This document shows positions 7,119 to 16,009 of a stretch of 64,000 nucleotides of DNA, one piece after another; position 1 is the stretch's first letter; each line of letters starts with the position of its first letter. The translations under genes were made by a program, and so were the position numbers. This DNA comes from Robiginitalea biformata HTCC2501. GTDB lineage: Bacteria > Bacteroidota > Bacteroidia > Flavobacteriales > Flavobacteriaceae. Location of the stretch: contig NC_013222.1 in NCBI RefSeq assembly GCF_000024125.1, positions 1,652,501-1,716,500 of the forward strand, in the 5' to 3' direction. Below the pieces are notes generated by a model, which saw only the letters and a list, made by a program, of their open reading frames with translations, was not told the DNA's origin and searched no databases.

Positions 7119-8444
7119 CTATTTGAGTTTTTCCCGCAATGTCTTCCGGTCGATCTGCAGGATTTCGGCAGCCCGCGTTTTGTTTCCTCCCGTATGCGCC
7201 AATACGCGGCGGACGTAATCCCGCTCCATCTCCCGGAGGCTTGCGAAACCATCCTGGGGAAAATCAATCTGGAATTTCAGGTGGCCCGGGAGGTGTTCCG
7301 GCCCCACGGTACCATCGCTCATAATTACGGCGCGCTGGATGACATTCTCAAGTTCCCGGATATTGCCCGGCCAATGGTAGTCTTGCAGAATCTGCAGGGC
7401 CTCCGGGTCGATCTTCAATAACCGATCCCGGTATTCCACCCCGTATTTTTGAAGGAACCGGGTGGTCAACAATGGAATGTCCGATTTTCGGTCGCGCAAC
7501 GGGGGGACCTCGATCTCCACTACGGTGAGCCGATAGAATAAATCTTCTCGAAACTCCTTTTTGGCAATCGCTTCGCGGAGGTTGCTGTTGGTCGCAGCGA
7601 TAACACGCAAATCTACCTTCTCGGTTTTGCGGGAGCCCACTTTGGTGATTTCCTTTTCCTGCAAGGCACGCAGTAATTTTGCCTGGACAGCCTGGGAGGC
7701 CGACCCGATTTCATCGAGGAAAAGGGTTCCCCTTTCTGCTGCCTGAAAGAAACCTGTCCGTGTTTCCCGGGCATCCGTAAAGGCGCCCTTTACGTAACCG
7801 AACAGTTCGGCTTCCTGCAGGTTTTCAGGAATCGCAGCACAGTTGACCGCAACAAAAGGACCCCTGGCGAATTTGCCCGAATAATGCACCGCCCGGGCTA
7901 CGAGTTCTTTTCCTGTCCCGCTTTCCCCGTGGACGAGTAAGGTGGCCCGGTTGTCCCTGACACGTGAAATGATTTCCACCAGGTTCCGGAATGGTTGGGA
8001 ATCACCCACCATCTCGGCGTATCCCGCACCGGTGGAGAGGGTAGGGGCAGTGGGGGCATCTGGCTTCCTGCTGTCGGATGCAAGGGCCTTCCGGACAGCT
8101 TGTTTCAACTCCTCTCTGGTAAAGGGTTTGGTGAGGTAATCCGCGGCCCCGGACCGAAAGGTTTCCTGTGCTCCCGCCACGGAGGGGTATCCCGTAATGA
8201 CCAGTTTGGGCATGCCCGGGTAGTGCTCCTCCGCATATCGGACCAACTGCAGCCCGTCCACTTCCGGCATCTGTATATCGGTTATCAACAAATCAATCGG
8301 GGAGTCCTTCAGGATAAAAAGTGCCTCTTTGACGGACAGCGCTTTGAAAGTGTGGTAGCCCAGCGACTGGAGATGGCGCTGTAACAGCTCCAGGATGCCG
8401 ACGTCGTCGTCGACCATCAGGATGTTTTCTTTCCGCAGGCCCAT
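7119..8444 (-). CDS. Sigma-54-dependent response regulator (NtrC family)
   Basis: The 441-residue protein has three parts. The receiver (1-120) has acidic VDDD at 11-14, the phosphorylation site D56 in LLITDIQMP and K106 in LTKPF. The AAA+ sigma-54 activation domain (about 145-380) has Walker A GESGTGKE at 173-180, GAFTDA at 220-225 and Walker B LFLDEIG. A Fis-type helix-turn-helix ends the protein (GNKTRAAEILQIDRKTLREKL). The sigma-54 contact loop reads GAFTDA instead of GAFTGA. Its start overlaps the kinase stop (TAATG), so they form one two-component unit. The likely target is the adjacent operon behind the sigma-54-like promoter. Confidence 0.95.
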   Translation of the reverse strand: MGLRKENILMVDDDVGILELLQRHLQSLGYHTFKALSVKEALFILKDSPIDLLITDIQMPEVDGLQLVRYAEEHYPGMPKLVITGYPSVAGAQETFRSGAADYLTKPFTREELKQAVRKALASDSRKPDAPTAPTLSTGAGYAEMVGDSQPFRNLVEIISRVRDNRATLLVHGESGTGKELVARAVHYSGKFARGPFVAVNCAAIPENLQEAELFGYVKGAFTDARETRTGFFQAAERGTLFLDEIGSASQAVQAKLLRALQEKEITKVGSRKTEKVDLRVIAATNSNLREAIAKKEFREDLFYRLTVVEIEVPPLRDRKSDIPLLTTRFLQKYGVEYRDRLLKIDPEALQILQDYHWPGNIRELENVIQRAVIMSDGTVGPEHLPGHLKFQIDFPQDGFASLREMERDYVRRVLAHTGGNKTRAAEILQIDRKTLREKLK

Positions 8445-9535
8445 TAGTCCAATTTAGGAAAATCCACGGTAAACACCGTACCCTTTGGCCGGTTAGGCTT
8501 GTGGGTGATCGAACCTCCGTGGCTGCTTACAATGCCATGGACCACACTGAGTCCCAGGCCCGATCCCTCCCCCAGGGGCTTTGTCGTAAAAAATGGTTCG
8601 AAAACTTTCTCCGAAATAGCCGGATCAATTCCACTTCCCTCATCAGAAACCGAAATGAGAACACGGTTGTTCTTTTCGCGTACCGCTATGGTAATCCGGC
8701 TTTTTTCGGGTGAGGCGTAAATAGCATTCATTACCAGGTTAAAGAGGACCTGAGTTATCTGAATCCGGTCTACGTGCAACTGGATGTCCCGGTCGGGCAG
8801 GGTAGACGAGTAGGTTAATTGCTTGGAACGAAAGTTTGGGGTTAACAGGGAAACCACCTCTTCAATGGCCGTGTTCAAATGGATAGATTCCACTTTTTGG
8901 GGGATCTCGCAGGCAAAAAACATAAGCTTCTTTACCACTTCGCGTGAAAAAATGGCGTTCTCGATAATCCGGTCCAGGTCTTCGATTGTTTTTGGGTCGG
9001 TAGCCCGTTCCTGGATCAATTCGGCAAAACCCAGGATGTTGGCCAGTGGCGTATTGAGTTCGTGCGCAATCCCGGCCGTAATTTCACCCAGGATGTTCAG
9101 CCGGTCCGTTCGCTCCACTTGCCGCCGGATCAGGGCTTCCTGTTCCCGGATATTTTTACGCTCCATCAGGCTTCCAAGGGCCAGACTGACACTATGGAGA
9201 AGATCCCGTTCCTCTTCCAGAAAGTCTGAATGCCCGTATTTCTGTGTCGGATATCCCACGCGGATTTCCCCTTCGGGCTCGTTAAATACCCGGATGTCAG
9301 TGGACAACATGAGCAGGTCCTCCCGGAATGCCGGAGTGTTTGCCTCAAATTCCCCGCACCGGATGGATACCTCAGCATCTGAGGCGTATTGCCAGGCCCG
9401 CTGCAGGCATTGCGCGATGGCCGAAAACGAATCTTCCATCCGGTCGAAATTCGTGTTTACGATAATGGAAGTCACCTCGTAGAGGCAGGTCAGCTCCTTG
9501 ATGCGTTCCCTTAACTTGGCTTCAGTATTATTCAT
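8444..9535 (-). CDS. Soluble sensor histidine kinase
   Basis: The 363-residue kinase has no membrane segment. A GAF-like N-terminal region (about 10-125, beginning CLYEVTSIIV) is followed by a HisKA domain with the phospho-accepting H158 in GEITAGIAHELNTPLANILG. A HATPase_c domain completes it, with N box NLVMNAIYAS, G1 DEGSGID, F box FEPFFTTK and G2 GEGSGLGLSVV. Start codons at 9535 or 9538 fit best; the longer frame upstream is not kinase-like. It autophosphorylates and should transfer phosphate to the regulator whose gene overlaps its stop. The cytoplasmic input suggests an internal signal or a partner such as the 4HB membrane protein. Confidence 0.93.
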   Translation of the reverse strand: MNNTEAKLRERIKELTCLYEVTSIIVNTNFDRMEDSFSAIAQCLQRAWQYASDAEVSIRCGEFEANTPAFREDLLMLSTDIRVFNEPEGEIRVGYPTQKYGHSDFLEEERDLLHSVSLALGSLMERKNIREQEALIRRQVERTDRLNILGEITAGIAHELNTPLANILGFAELIQERATDPKTIEDLDRIIENAIFSREVVKKLMFFACEIPQKVESIHLNTAIEEVVSLLTPNFRSKQLTYSSTLPDRDIQLHVDRIQITQVLFNLVMNAIYASPEKSRITIAVREKNNRVLISVSDEGSGIDPAISEKVFEPFFTTKPLGEGSGLGLSVVHGIVSSHGGSITHKPNRPKGTVFTVDFPKLD

Positions 9536-9669
9536 CATTCCGCATTGGATTTGGCATTCGCCTGAGCTCGCTGGGTGCCGTTTCGCAGGGTTCGGGAAAT
9601 TAGTTAAATTTTGGATCATCCCCCAAAAAGCCGGCAAGATGGCGCCGAGCGAGGAGGGGCAACCCTGCT

Positions 9670-9714
9670 CAAAGTTATTACATTTGCACTGGCGATTTGC
9701 ATTGGCGATTTGCA
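9670..9714 (-). promoter_or_regulatory. Kinase promoter with 13-bp tandem repeats
   Basis: On the minus strand TAACTTTG (9677-9670) matches the -7 consensus TAnnTTTG upstream of the kinase gene. Directly behind it, where the -33 box would be, are two full and one partial copies of a 13-bp unit (plus-strand ATTTGCAYTGGCG, 9682-9714). These direct repeats could be binding sites for a regulator of the two-component genes. The region also lies in front of the divergent channel gene. Confidence 0.5.
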
Positions 9715-9787
9715 GGCAACGGGAGCTTCAATTTTTGTTTGGGGGGCTTCGGGTGCCTGGCTGGAGTTTTAAATCTATAATTGAAGT

Positions 9788-11041
9788 ATGCAAGAGAACC
9801 TACCGCACATCCTGCTCGATTTCCTGGTCGATTCAGGGGTCAGTGAGTCGGTGGCGCAGCAGATCAACCTGTGGCTTTTGTTGCTGGTGATCCTGCTGGT
9901 CGCCTGGCTGATGGACCTGCTGATCTGGAAGGTGTTGCGCCTGGTTTCCGTCCGGCTTTCCCGCCGAACGCGGACCCGGTTCGACGATTTCCTGGTGGCC
10001 AACCGGGTACCGAGGTATGTGGCCCATATCTTCCCGCTTCTCTTTTTGATGGAAGTTTTGCCGCTGGCCTTTGTGGATTTTGAGTACATGCAGCGACTGG
10101 TAGACCGTATCCTCATGGTGATGGGCGTTTTGCTGGGGCTGTTTGTGATCAAAAGCGTACTATCCAGTGCGCGGGATTACCTCAAGACGCTGCCCCACCT
10201 GCGCGACAAACCCCTGGACAGCTATATACAGGTAGTGATGATCTTTTCCTGGATCGGCGGTATCCTGACCATCCTGGCCATCCTCACCGATACGACCATC
10301 TGGAAATTTTTTACAGCCCTGGGGGCGGCGTCGGCCGTGGTGTTGCTGATCTTTAAGGACTCCATCCTGGGCCTAGTGGCGAGCATACAGGTGAGCATCA
10401 ACGATATGGTGCGTATCGGCGACTGGATTACCTTTGAGAAGTACGGGGCCGACGGGGACGTGATCGAGATCAGCCTGGCGACGGTGAAAGTGCAGAACTT
10501 CGACAAGACGATCACCACCATCCCCACCTATGCGCTGATTTCCGATTCGTTTAAAAACTGGAGGGGGATGCAGGCCTCCGGGGGCCGCCGCATCAAACGC
10601 GCCCTGCATATCAGCCAGCGGAGCATCCGTTTCCTGAGCCCGGAGGATGTGGAGTCCCTGAAGAAAATCCAGCTCATCGGGCCGTACCTCGCGGACCGGT
10701 CGGAGAAAATCGACGCCCACAACGCCCAGAACAATATCGACAAAAGCCTGGCCATCAACGGCCGGAACCTGACCAACATCGGGGTCTTCCGCAAGTATAT
10801 CCAGGAATACCTGGAGAACAACCCGGCCATCCACAAGAAGATGACCCTGATGGTGCGGCAACTGCCGCCAACGGCCCAGGGAGTACCCCTGGAAATTTAC
10901 GCCTTCAGCCGGGACAAGAAGTGGGAGAACTACGAGTATATCATGGCGGACATCTTCGACCACCTCCTGGTGGCCCTGCCGTATTTTGACCTGGAATTGT
11001 TTGAATTCCCGGTGCATTTTCCGGGGGTAGCGGATGCGTAG
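9788..11041 (+). CDS. MscS-family mechanosensitive channel (YbdG-like)
   Basis: The 417-residue inner-membrane protein has about five hydrophobic helices in the first 190 residues (WLLLLVILLVAWLMDLLIW, ILMVMGVLLGLFVIK, YIQVVMIFSWIGGILTILAIL). The pore helix and beta domain of MscS follow: FFTALGAASAVVLLIFKDSI, then LGLVASIQVSINDMVRIGDWI, with the beta-domain end TTIPTYALISDSFKNW. The long C-terminal cytoplasmic part with GGRRIKRALHI matches the YbdG/MscM branch, which opens on osmotic downshock. It is transcribed divergently from the kinase and is followed by a terminator at 11207-11240. Confidence 0.92.
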   Translation: MQENLPHILLDFLVDSGVSESVAQQINLWLLLLVILLVAWLMDLLIWKVLRLVSVRLSRRTRTRFDDFLVANRVPRYVAHIFPLLFLMEVLPLAFVDFEYMQRLVDRILMVMGVLLGLFVIKSVLSSARDYLKTLPHLRDKPLDSYIQVVMIFSWIGGILTILAILTDTTIWKFFTALGAASAVVLLIFKDSILGLVASIQVSINDMVRIGDWITFEKYGADGDVIEISLATVKVQNFDKTITTIPTYALISDSFKNWRGMQASGGRRIKRALHISQRSIRFLSPEDVESLKKIQLIGPYLADRSEKIDAHNAQNNIDKSLAINGRNLTNIGVFRKYIQEYLENNPAIHKKMTLMVRQLPPTAQGVPLEIYAFSRDKKWENYEYIMADIFDHLLVALPYFDLELFEFPVHFPGVADA

Positions 11042-11206
11042 GCGGGTTTGTAAGCGGGCTGGTTTTTAGGAGTACCTCGCTGCGCTCATGGTCCGGACCG
11101 GGTGGTATTGCGGGCGATTTGGGAACCCAATTATTGAAAACCTTGTGTTGATCAAACTTGGATATAATTAGGATTTTATCCGACTTTGTCTGGTTCGGTT
11201 ATTTGG

Positions 11207-11240
11207 GTGAGGTTTAAATTTGAACCTCCACTTTTTTGAA
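11207..11240 (+). terminator. Rho-independent terminator after the channel gene
   Basis: The inverted repeat GAGGTTTAAA / TTTGAACCTC (11209-11228, one mismatch) is followed by CCAC and a TTTTTT run on the plus strand. It lies about 165 bases after the channel stop. No gene is seen in the 279 bases between that stop and the convergent SDR gene. Confidence 0.65.
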
Positions 11241-11320
11241 TTTTTAGGTTAAACCGTATGCCAATATAAATTGTCCTGTACTTAAAAAGGACCGGCATCT
11301 ATTGAGATAGCCAGGTTCGA

Positions 11321-11992
11321 TTACCAGTCCCGGACGGTTCCCCGATGCCAGAAATGACCACTTGCGGCATCACTTTCTAGTAAATTCAATAGTTCCAAAG
11401 CTACTTCACCTGGGTTTCGCGTAGCCTGACTCCCGCCCATATCGGTTCGAATCCACCCCGGGTCAAAGGAAGAGACCCTTATATTTCTGTCGACGAGTCG
11501 TTCAGCCAGCACTTTCGTATACATGTTCAACGCTGCTTTTGACATTTTGTAATGCGGTTGGTAGGGGGAAGAGGAACCGCTAAAAGAACCCCAATCTGAG
11601 GCAACGTTTATAATATGGGCTTTCGGTCTTAAAAGAGGAAGCAGCCCCTCAGTAAGGGCCACCGTTCCAAAAAGGTTAACTTCGAAAGTTTGTCTGAGCA
11701 ATTCCTGAGTAATTTCCGTTGAATCCCATTCTTCCAGCAATATGCCAGCGTTGTTCACCAAAAAGTCGAGTTCAATACCCTCCATTTCAGAGACAAAAGA
11801 CCTGATGGAGTCCGGATCGGACAAATTAAGTGCAAAACCGCTAAATTGTGCATGTTCACAGGAATGAGCGCCAGTTGTGGAGGTGCCTATTATCTGGTAG
11901 TTTCGGATCTCCGCCAATAGCTTGGCTGTTGACAGGCCAAAGCCCCGGCTGGCTCCCGTGATGATACCGACTTTTTCATGAGAGTTTCTCAT
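11321..11992 (-). CDS. Short-chain dehydrogenase/reductase
   Basis: This 223-residue classical SDR shows the Rossmann glycine motif TGASRGFG near residue 12, NNAG near 85, a catalytic Ser in INVASDWGSFSGS and YKMSK (Tyr-x3-Lys) near 145. It should be a cytoplasmic NAD(P)-dependent oxidoreductase with an unknown substrate. The GWIRTDMGG segment after the active site is typical. It lies 71 bases downstream of a serine hydrolase gene on the same strand and may be the tail of that operon. Confidence 0.9.
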   Translation of the reverse strand: MRNSHEKVGIITGASRGFGLSTAKLLAEIRNYQIIGTSTTGAHSCEHAQFSGFALNLSDPDSIRSFVSEMEGIELDFLVNNAGILLEEWDSTEITQELLRQTFEVNLFGTVALTEGLLPLLRPKAHIINVASDWGSFSGSSSPYQPHYKMSKAALNMYTKVLAERLVDRNIRVSSFDPGWIRTDMGGSQATRNPGEVALELLNLLESDAASGHFWHRGTVRDW

Positions 11993-12063
11993 AAGGCGTT
12001 TTTGTTCATTAAAAAGAAACGCAAAACAGGGGTTTACATCTGGTCTTTCCCCGGTTCCTGGTG

Positions 12064-13155
12064 TTATTGCGTCTCTTGCTTATTACTCAGGGCAACTGTT
12101 GCAATTTCCCGTACCAGTTGGGTGGGCGATATACAATCGCAATTGGTGAGTCCTACTACATAGAGGTCTTTTTCGGGTAGGAACACCCCCATCGATTTAA
12201 AACCGAAAACGCTGCCGCCATGTTCGATGCTTTTGGCTCCTTCTATGGTCTTTATATGCCATCCATAACCGTATTCAACTGGGCTGCCGTCGGCCAGTTT
12301 TTTTGGGCTCAAGGCCAATTCCAAAGTCCTCCGTGTCACCAGCTTTTCGGTTTGGAGGGCCCGCTGCCATTTCAGGAGGTCATCCGATGATGCCATGAGT
12401 GCGCCGGAGGCGTAGGGTATATTCATGCTGATGTGCAATTTATTGGTGTAACCTTTCCTGTTGTGGTAGCCATACGCCCGATTGGGGACGATTTCCCTGT
12501 AATGCGCATAGCGGGAATCGGTCATTCCTGCCGGAGTAAACAATTCCGATTCGATATACTCTTCATAGGATTTCCCTGAGACCTTTTCAATGATGTAACC
12601 GAGCAGCACATACCCGGAATTATTGTATTTGAATTGAGTTCCCGGCTTAAAGTCCATTGGTTCGTTCTTGAAGAAATCGATCAGTTCTTGGGGTCTGAGG
12701 TCCTTCCGGGCAATTTCCATAATGGATCTCATGCTTGTGAAGTCCTTAATCCCTGAGGTGTGGTTGAGCAAGTGGTGGATGGTTACCGAACCTTCGGGTG
12801 TTGGATAATCTGGGATAAACCGGCGAACGTCGTCTTCCAGGTGCAGTCTTCCTTCTTCCATGAGTTTCAGAATGGCGATGGCCGTGAACTGTTTGGTCAT
12901 TGACCCAATCTGGAATACCTGATCGGGTTTCATCGGTACCTGCAATTCCAGGTTGGCCTGCCCGAATGCCTTACGGTAAAGGATTGAATCACCGCGGGCC
13001 ACGAGCACCACTGCTCCTGGTCCTTCTGAAGGTATTTTTTCGGTAATAAGCGAATCAATTTGACTATTCAGATTCTGAGCAACCGCTAAGCCGTGCCAGC
13101 AAAAAGCGCAGATATAAAAGAAAAAAACAAGAAAAGCGTTCGTTACCATTTTCAT
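12064..13155 (-). CDS. Secreted serine hydrolase (class C beta-lactamase family)
   Basis: The 363-residue protein starts with a signal peptide (about residues 1-26, ending in GLAVAQ). It has the serine beta-lactamase/DD-peptidase motifs: S-x-x-K in GSMTKQFTA, Y-x-N as YNNSGYVLLGY and HGG in IEHGGSVFGFKS. It is a periplasmic or exported hydrolase of the PBP4*/esterase/beta-lactamase group; the substrate cannot be told. It follows the amidohydrolase gene by 18 bases within a run of hydrolase genes (16744 to 12064). Confidence 0.9.
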   Translation of the reverse strand: MKMVTNAFLVFFFYICAFCWHGLAVAQNLNSQIDSLITEKIPSEGPGAVVLVARGDSILYRKAFGQANLELQVPMKPDQVFQIGSMTKQFTAIAILKLMEEGRLHLEDDVRRFIPDYPTPEGSVTIHHLLNHTSGIKDFTSMRSIMEIARKDLRPQELIDFFKNEPMDFKPGTQFKYNNSGYVLLGYIIEKVSGKSYEEYIESELFTPAGMTDSRYAHYREIVPNRAYGYHNRKGYTNKLHISMNIPYASGALMASSDDLLKWQRALQTEKLVTRRTLELALSPKKLADGSPVEYGYGWHIKTIEGAKSIEHGGSVFGFKSMGVFLPEKDLYVVGLTNCDCISPTQLVREIATVALSNKQETQ

Positions 13156-13173
13156 AAAATGAAATTTTTAAGA

Positions 13174-14532
13174 TTAATGAGATTGTGTACCACTGGCGAA
13201 TGGTCCCAGTTTTTGTACCTCTTCCAACATCCGGTTGATATGTGACCGATCTATCCACCTTCCCCGAAGGATAACCCCAGAGATCTTGCGGCTATTCCGG
13301 ATGTCTTCAAGCGGGTTGTCTTCCAGTAAAACCAGGTTAGCCTGTTTTCCTATTTCAACAGTCCCTTCCAGCTTTTCACGGCCCAGGTAGCGGGCCGGGA
13401 TAACCGTACTGGCCTTCAGGATTTGATAGGGGCTCATGCCGGCCTTGTTCAGTAATTCAAATTCGCGGTGCAGGGAAATACCTGGCACTGTAAAACCGAA
13501 TGTATCGCTTCCGGTCATCAGGGGGACTCCCTCCTTGTGCAGAAGTCTGGTGTATTCCATCATCCATTCAAAATATTCCCTCAGCACAGGAAGTGCCTCT
13601 CTGCCTTTTATATTTTTTCCCTTAAGGTCTTTTCGGTACGGATTATCTTCAGAAACCCAGTAATCGTAATCGCCGGCAAGCATGTATTTAGCCTCTGGTA
13701 CTCTTGGGAGATTTTTAAACACAGGATCGTCTAGATAGCGCAGGATGTCTTTAAACACCACCAGGGTAGGAGCAATGGTCACTCCGCTTTGGGCAATTTG
13801 ACGGAGTGAAGCCTGGAGAAATAAAGGATCGACCCGTTCTTTGTCGGAGTAGATATATACAAACTCTTCCACGTGCTCGATAGACCTCATTTTAACGGAA
13901 AATTTCAAAGGCATCTCCCGTTGGCCATGTCCGATAACCGGGATTCCTGCCTTGCCGGCCTCATCAATTAAGGCCAGGAATTGTTCCTGCGGCAGGTTGT
14001 CGGCCAATTTTATGAAATCGTAGCCTCGATTGAGGTGGTTCCGGACCGTTTCTGAAATGGTCCGGCTGTCAGCTAAGTTTTCTGCCTTCAGGTAAGGCCC
14101 TGTGGTATAATAATTCGGACCAAAAAGGTCTCCGCTCCGTACCTGGTCCCGGATGGTAATTTGGTCTTGCCAGTCATATTCGCCCATGTTGCGGGCAGTG
14201 GTAATCCCATGGGCCAGCATCAGGTTAAAATCGCGCTGGATACCCCCTTCCCGGTTGCGCCAATGGTAGTGCATCTCCGAAAAACCAGGCATCAAATATT
14301 TTCCACGACCATCGATTAATGTAGCCCCTTTATTACTCATCTCACTGTCGCTCGGCCCCAGTTCGATGATTTCATTTCCCTGTATAACGACCCGTTGGTT
14401 TTCCAGAATAACTTCCCCGGTCATGGGAATCACATTTACGCGGTCTATGACCAGTAAGGCTTTCTGATCGATCTGTGCCATTCCCACAGCCAGTGCCGCT
14501 TGGAATAGGATGGGTATAAACAGTTTTTTCAT
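13174..14532 (-). CDS. Secreted amidohydrolase family protein
   Basis: The 452-residue protein has a short signal peptide (ending near VGMAQ) and the imidazolonepropionase/prolidase-like amidohydrolase layout. The metal-site strand GKYLMPGFSEMHYHW has His-x-His, a later GIPVIGHGQRE supplies His and an MTGSDTFGF motif supplies the conserved Asp. The C-terminal LGREKLEGTVEIGKQANLVLLEDNP is the usual composite beta-sandwich return. It likely hydrolyses amide or peptide-like bonds outside the cytoplasm. It lies 4 bases after one serine hydrolase gene and 18 before another, so the three form one operon. Confidence 0.88.
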   Translation of the reverse strand: MKKLFIPILFQAALAVGMAQIDQKALLVIDRVNVIPMTGEVILENQRVVIQGNEIIELGPSDSEMSNKGATLIDGRGKYLMPGFSEMHYHWRNREGGIQRDFNLMLAHGITTARNMGEYDWQDQITIRDQVRSGDLFGPNYYTTGPYLKAENLADSRTISETVRNHLNRGYDFIKLADNLPQEQFLALIDEAGKAGIPVIGHGQREMPLKFSVKMRSIEHVEEFVYIYSDKERVDPLFLQASLRQIAQSGVTIAPTLVVFKDILRYLDDPVFKNLPRVPEAKYMLAGDYDYWVSEDNPYRKDLKGKNIKGREALPVLREYFEWMMEYTRLLHKEGVPLMTGSDTFGFTVPGISLHREFELLNKAGMSPYQILKASTVIPARYLGREKLEGTVEIGKQANLVLLEDNPLEDIRNSRKISGVILRGRWIDRSHINRMLEEVQKLGPFASGTQSH

Positions 14533-14536
14533 TCCT

Positions 14537-16009
14537 TCATTCTTTGAGATTAGACCTTTGATAAGGTGGTAAGGTTACGCGCCGGAACCATAGATTATGC
14601 ACCCGGCCATTGGAGATTCGCAGCCCCTCGGTTGAGTCGTTTTTTTGAACAAATCGAATGTGTTGAAAGGGCCAGTCTCCCTTAAATGTCTGGTTTTGTG
14701 TTGGTCTTAGCGGAATAGTACCGTGACGGGGATGATAGAGTGATATGCTACCATTTTGCATGCGGATGCTTACAAAAGTTTCCACTTCCGGACTGTAATA
14801 AGTCCCTGCAAGGGTTTCTATGGCCTGGAGACTCACTGTATCTTTTTCCCGTGCTTCAGGTCGCTTATTCCTTCGTGTTGTCCAGCGGACTTCCACACGA
14901 TCCGTTAGCAGGATGTGAGCAATGGCATCCGACAATTCCCCGACCCGGGTGTTGGAAAAATTAGACAGTATTACAATGTTGAGGTGATTTTTCGGATATA
15001 TAGCCACAAAGCTCCTATATCCGCCAATAACCCCCGCATGCTGAATCCGGTCGCGTCCTTTTTGGCGGTCTACGAAAACCCCGAATCCGTATAAATTCGG
15101 TTCTCCGTTAAGGAGAGGGTCCAGGCTTGTCAAAGCTTGGAATCGATGTGCCCACCCGTCTTGTGGATCATAGAAATTCCTGGTCCAGCTGAGCAGGTCT
15201 CCGACAGATGTGTACATATTCCCGGCTCCTGTATACCCCCAGTATGGAGAAGCTCTTTCATAAACGGTGTCATGACTGTGATAATATGAGGTAGCTCGCA
15301 TCGGAACAACATTCTGATAATTGGGCTCAATCGTGGTATTCTCCATTCCCAGCGGTTCAAAAATCCTGGATCTTACCCATTGGTCAAAGGCCTCGCCATT
15401 TATATTTTCAAGGATGCGTGCCAAAACAACATAGCCGGTGTTGGAGTATGAAAACTGGCTTCCCGGAGGAAAATTAAGCTCCCGCTGCAGATGTATAAAA
15501 CGCATCAGGTCATCATTAGTTCTGAAATCGTCCCCCCGCCATCCTGCCAGGGCAAGCAAGTCGTGGAGGCTGCGCAGGCCACTGGTATGGTGGAGGAGGT
15601 GTCGGATGGTAATAGGTTGGTCGAATCGGGGAAACTCAGGAAGATACTTTTGGACTTCCTCATCATAACTAAGTTTACCCTCTTCCTCGAGGATCACGAT
15701 GGCCATAGCGGTGACTTGTTTCGCCAGGGAACCCGTGTTAAATGTTGTTTCGATGGTATTGGGTATGTGGTACTCAAGGCTGGAATAACCGAAAGCTTTG
15801 GTATATATCGTATTTCCTTCACTCATAATACCCACCACTCCACCAGGGAGTTTGGTTTGAGGCCCAGAGGCAAACAAACTATCTATAGCTGCCAAATGAG
15901 TTGTTTGTTGTTGTCCTTGTAGCAGTGTAACCTGTAGTACGAGAAGACTTAACCTCATGGCACATCTCAATGGGTTTACTGTTTTTCTATAAAGGGTTGC
16001 TGTATACAT
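14537..16009 (-). CDS. Secreted serine hydrolase (class C beta-lactamase family) with C-terminal extension
   Basis: This 490-residue protein has an N-terminal hydrophobic signal region (about 17-34, ending near LLQGQQ). Its serine hydrolase motifs are GSLAKQVTA (S-x-x-K), YSNTGYVVLARI (Y-x-N) and QHAGVIGGYRS (the HGG position altered to HAG). About 120 extra residues after the catalytic domain resemble the small beta-rich domain often attached to such enzymes. Its start abuts the DUF4386 gene stop, and it is followed after 4 bases by the amidohydrolase. Substrate unknown. Confidence 0.88.
   Translation of the reverse strand: MYTATLYRKTVNPLRCAMRLSLLVLQVTLLQGQQQTTHLAAIDSLFASGPQTKLPGGVVGIMSEGNTIYTKAFGYSSLEYHIPNTIETTFNTGSLAKQVTAMAIVILEEEGKLSYDEEVQKYLPEFPRFDQPITIRHLLHHTSGLRSLHDLLALAGWRGDDFRTNDDLMRFIHLQRELNFPPGSQFSYSNTGYVVLARILENINGEAFDQWVRSRIFEPLGMENTTIEPNYQNVVPMRATSYYHSHDTVYERASPYWGYTGAGNMYTSVGDLLSWTRNFYDPQDGWAHRFQALTSLDPLLNGEPNLYGFGVFVDRQKGRDRIQHAGVIGGYRSFVAIYPKNHLNIVILSNFSNTRVGELSDAIAHILLTDRVEVRWTTRRNKRPEAREKDTVSLQAIETLAGTYYSPEVETFVSIRMQNGSISLYHPRHGTIPLRPTQNQTFKGDWPFQHIRFVQKNDSTEGLRISNGRVHNLWFRRVTLPPYQRSNLKE

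Noticed and set aside
11166..11186. Third Rrf2-like site (AATTAGGA-N5-TCCGA)
   Set aside because: Spacing is N5 and not N8 and it lies downstream of the channel gene with no promoter use, so probably chance.
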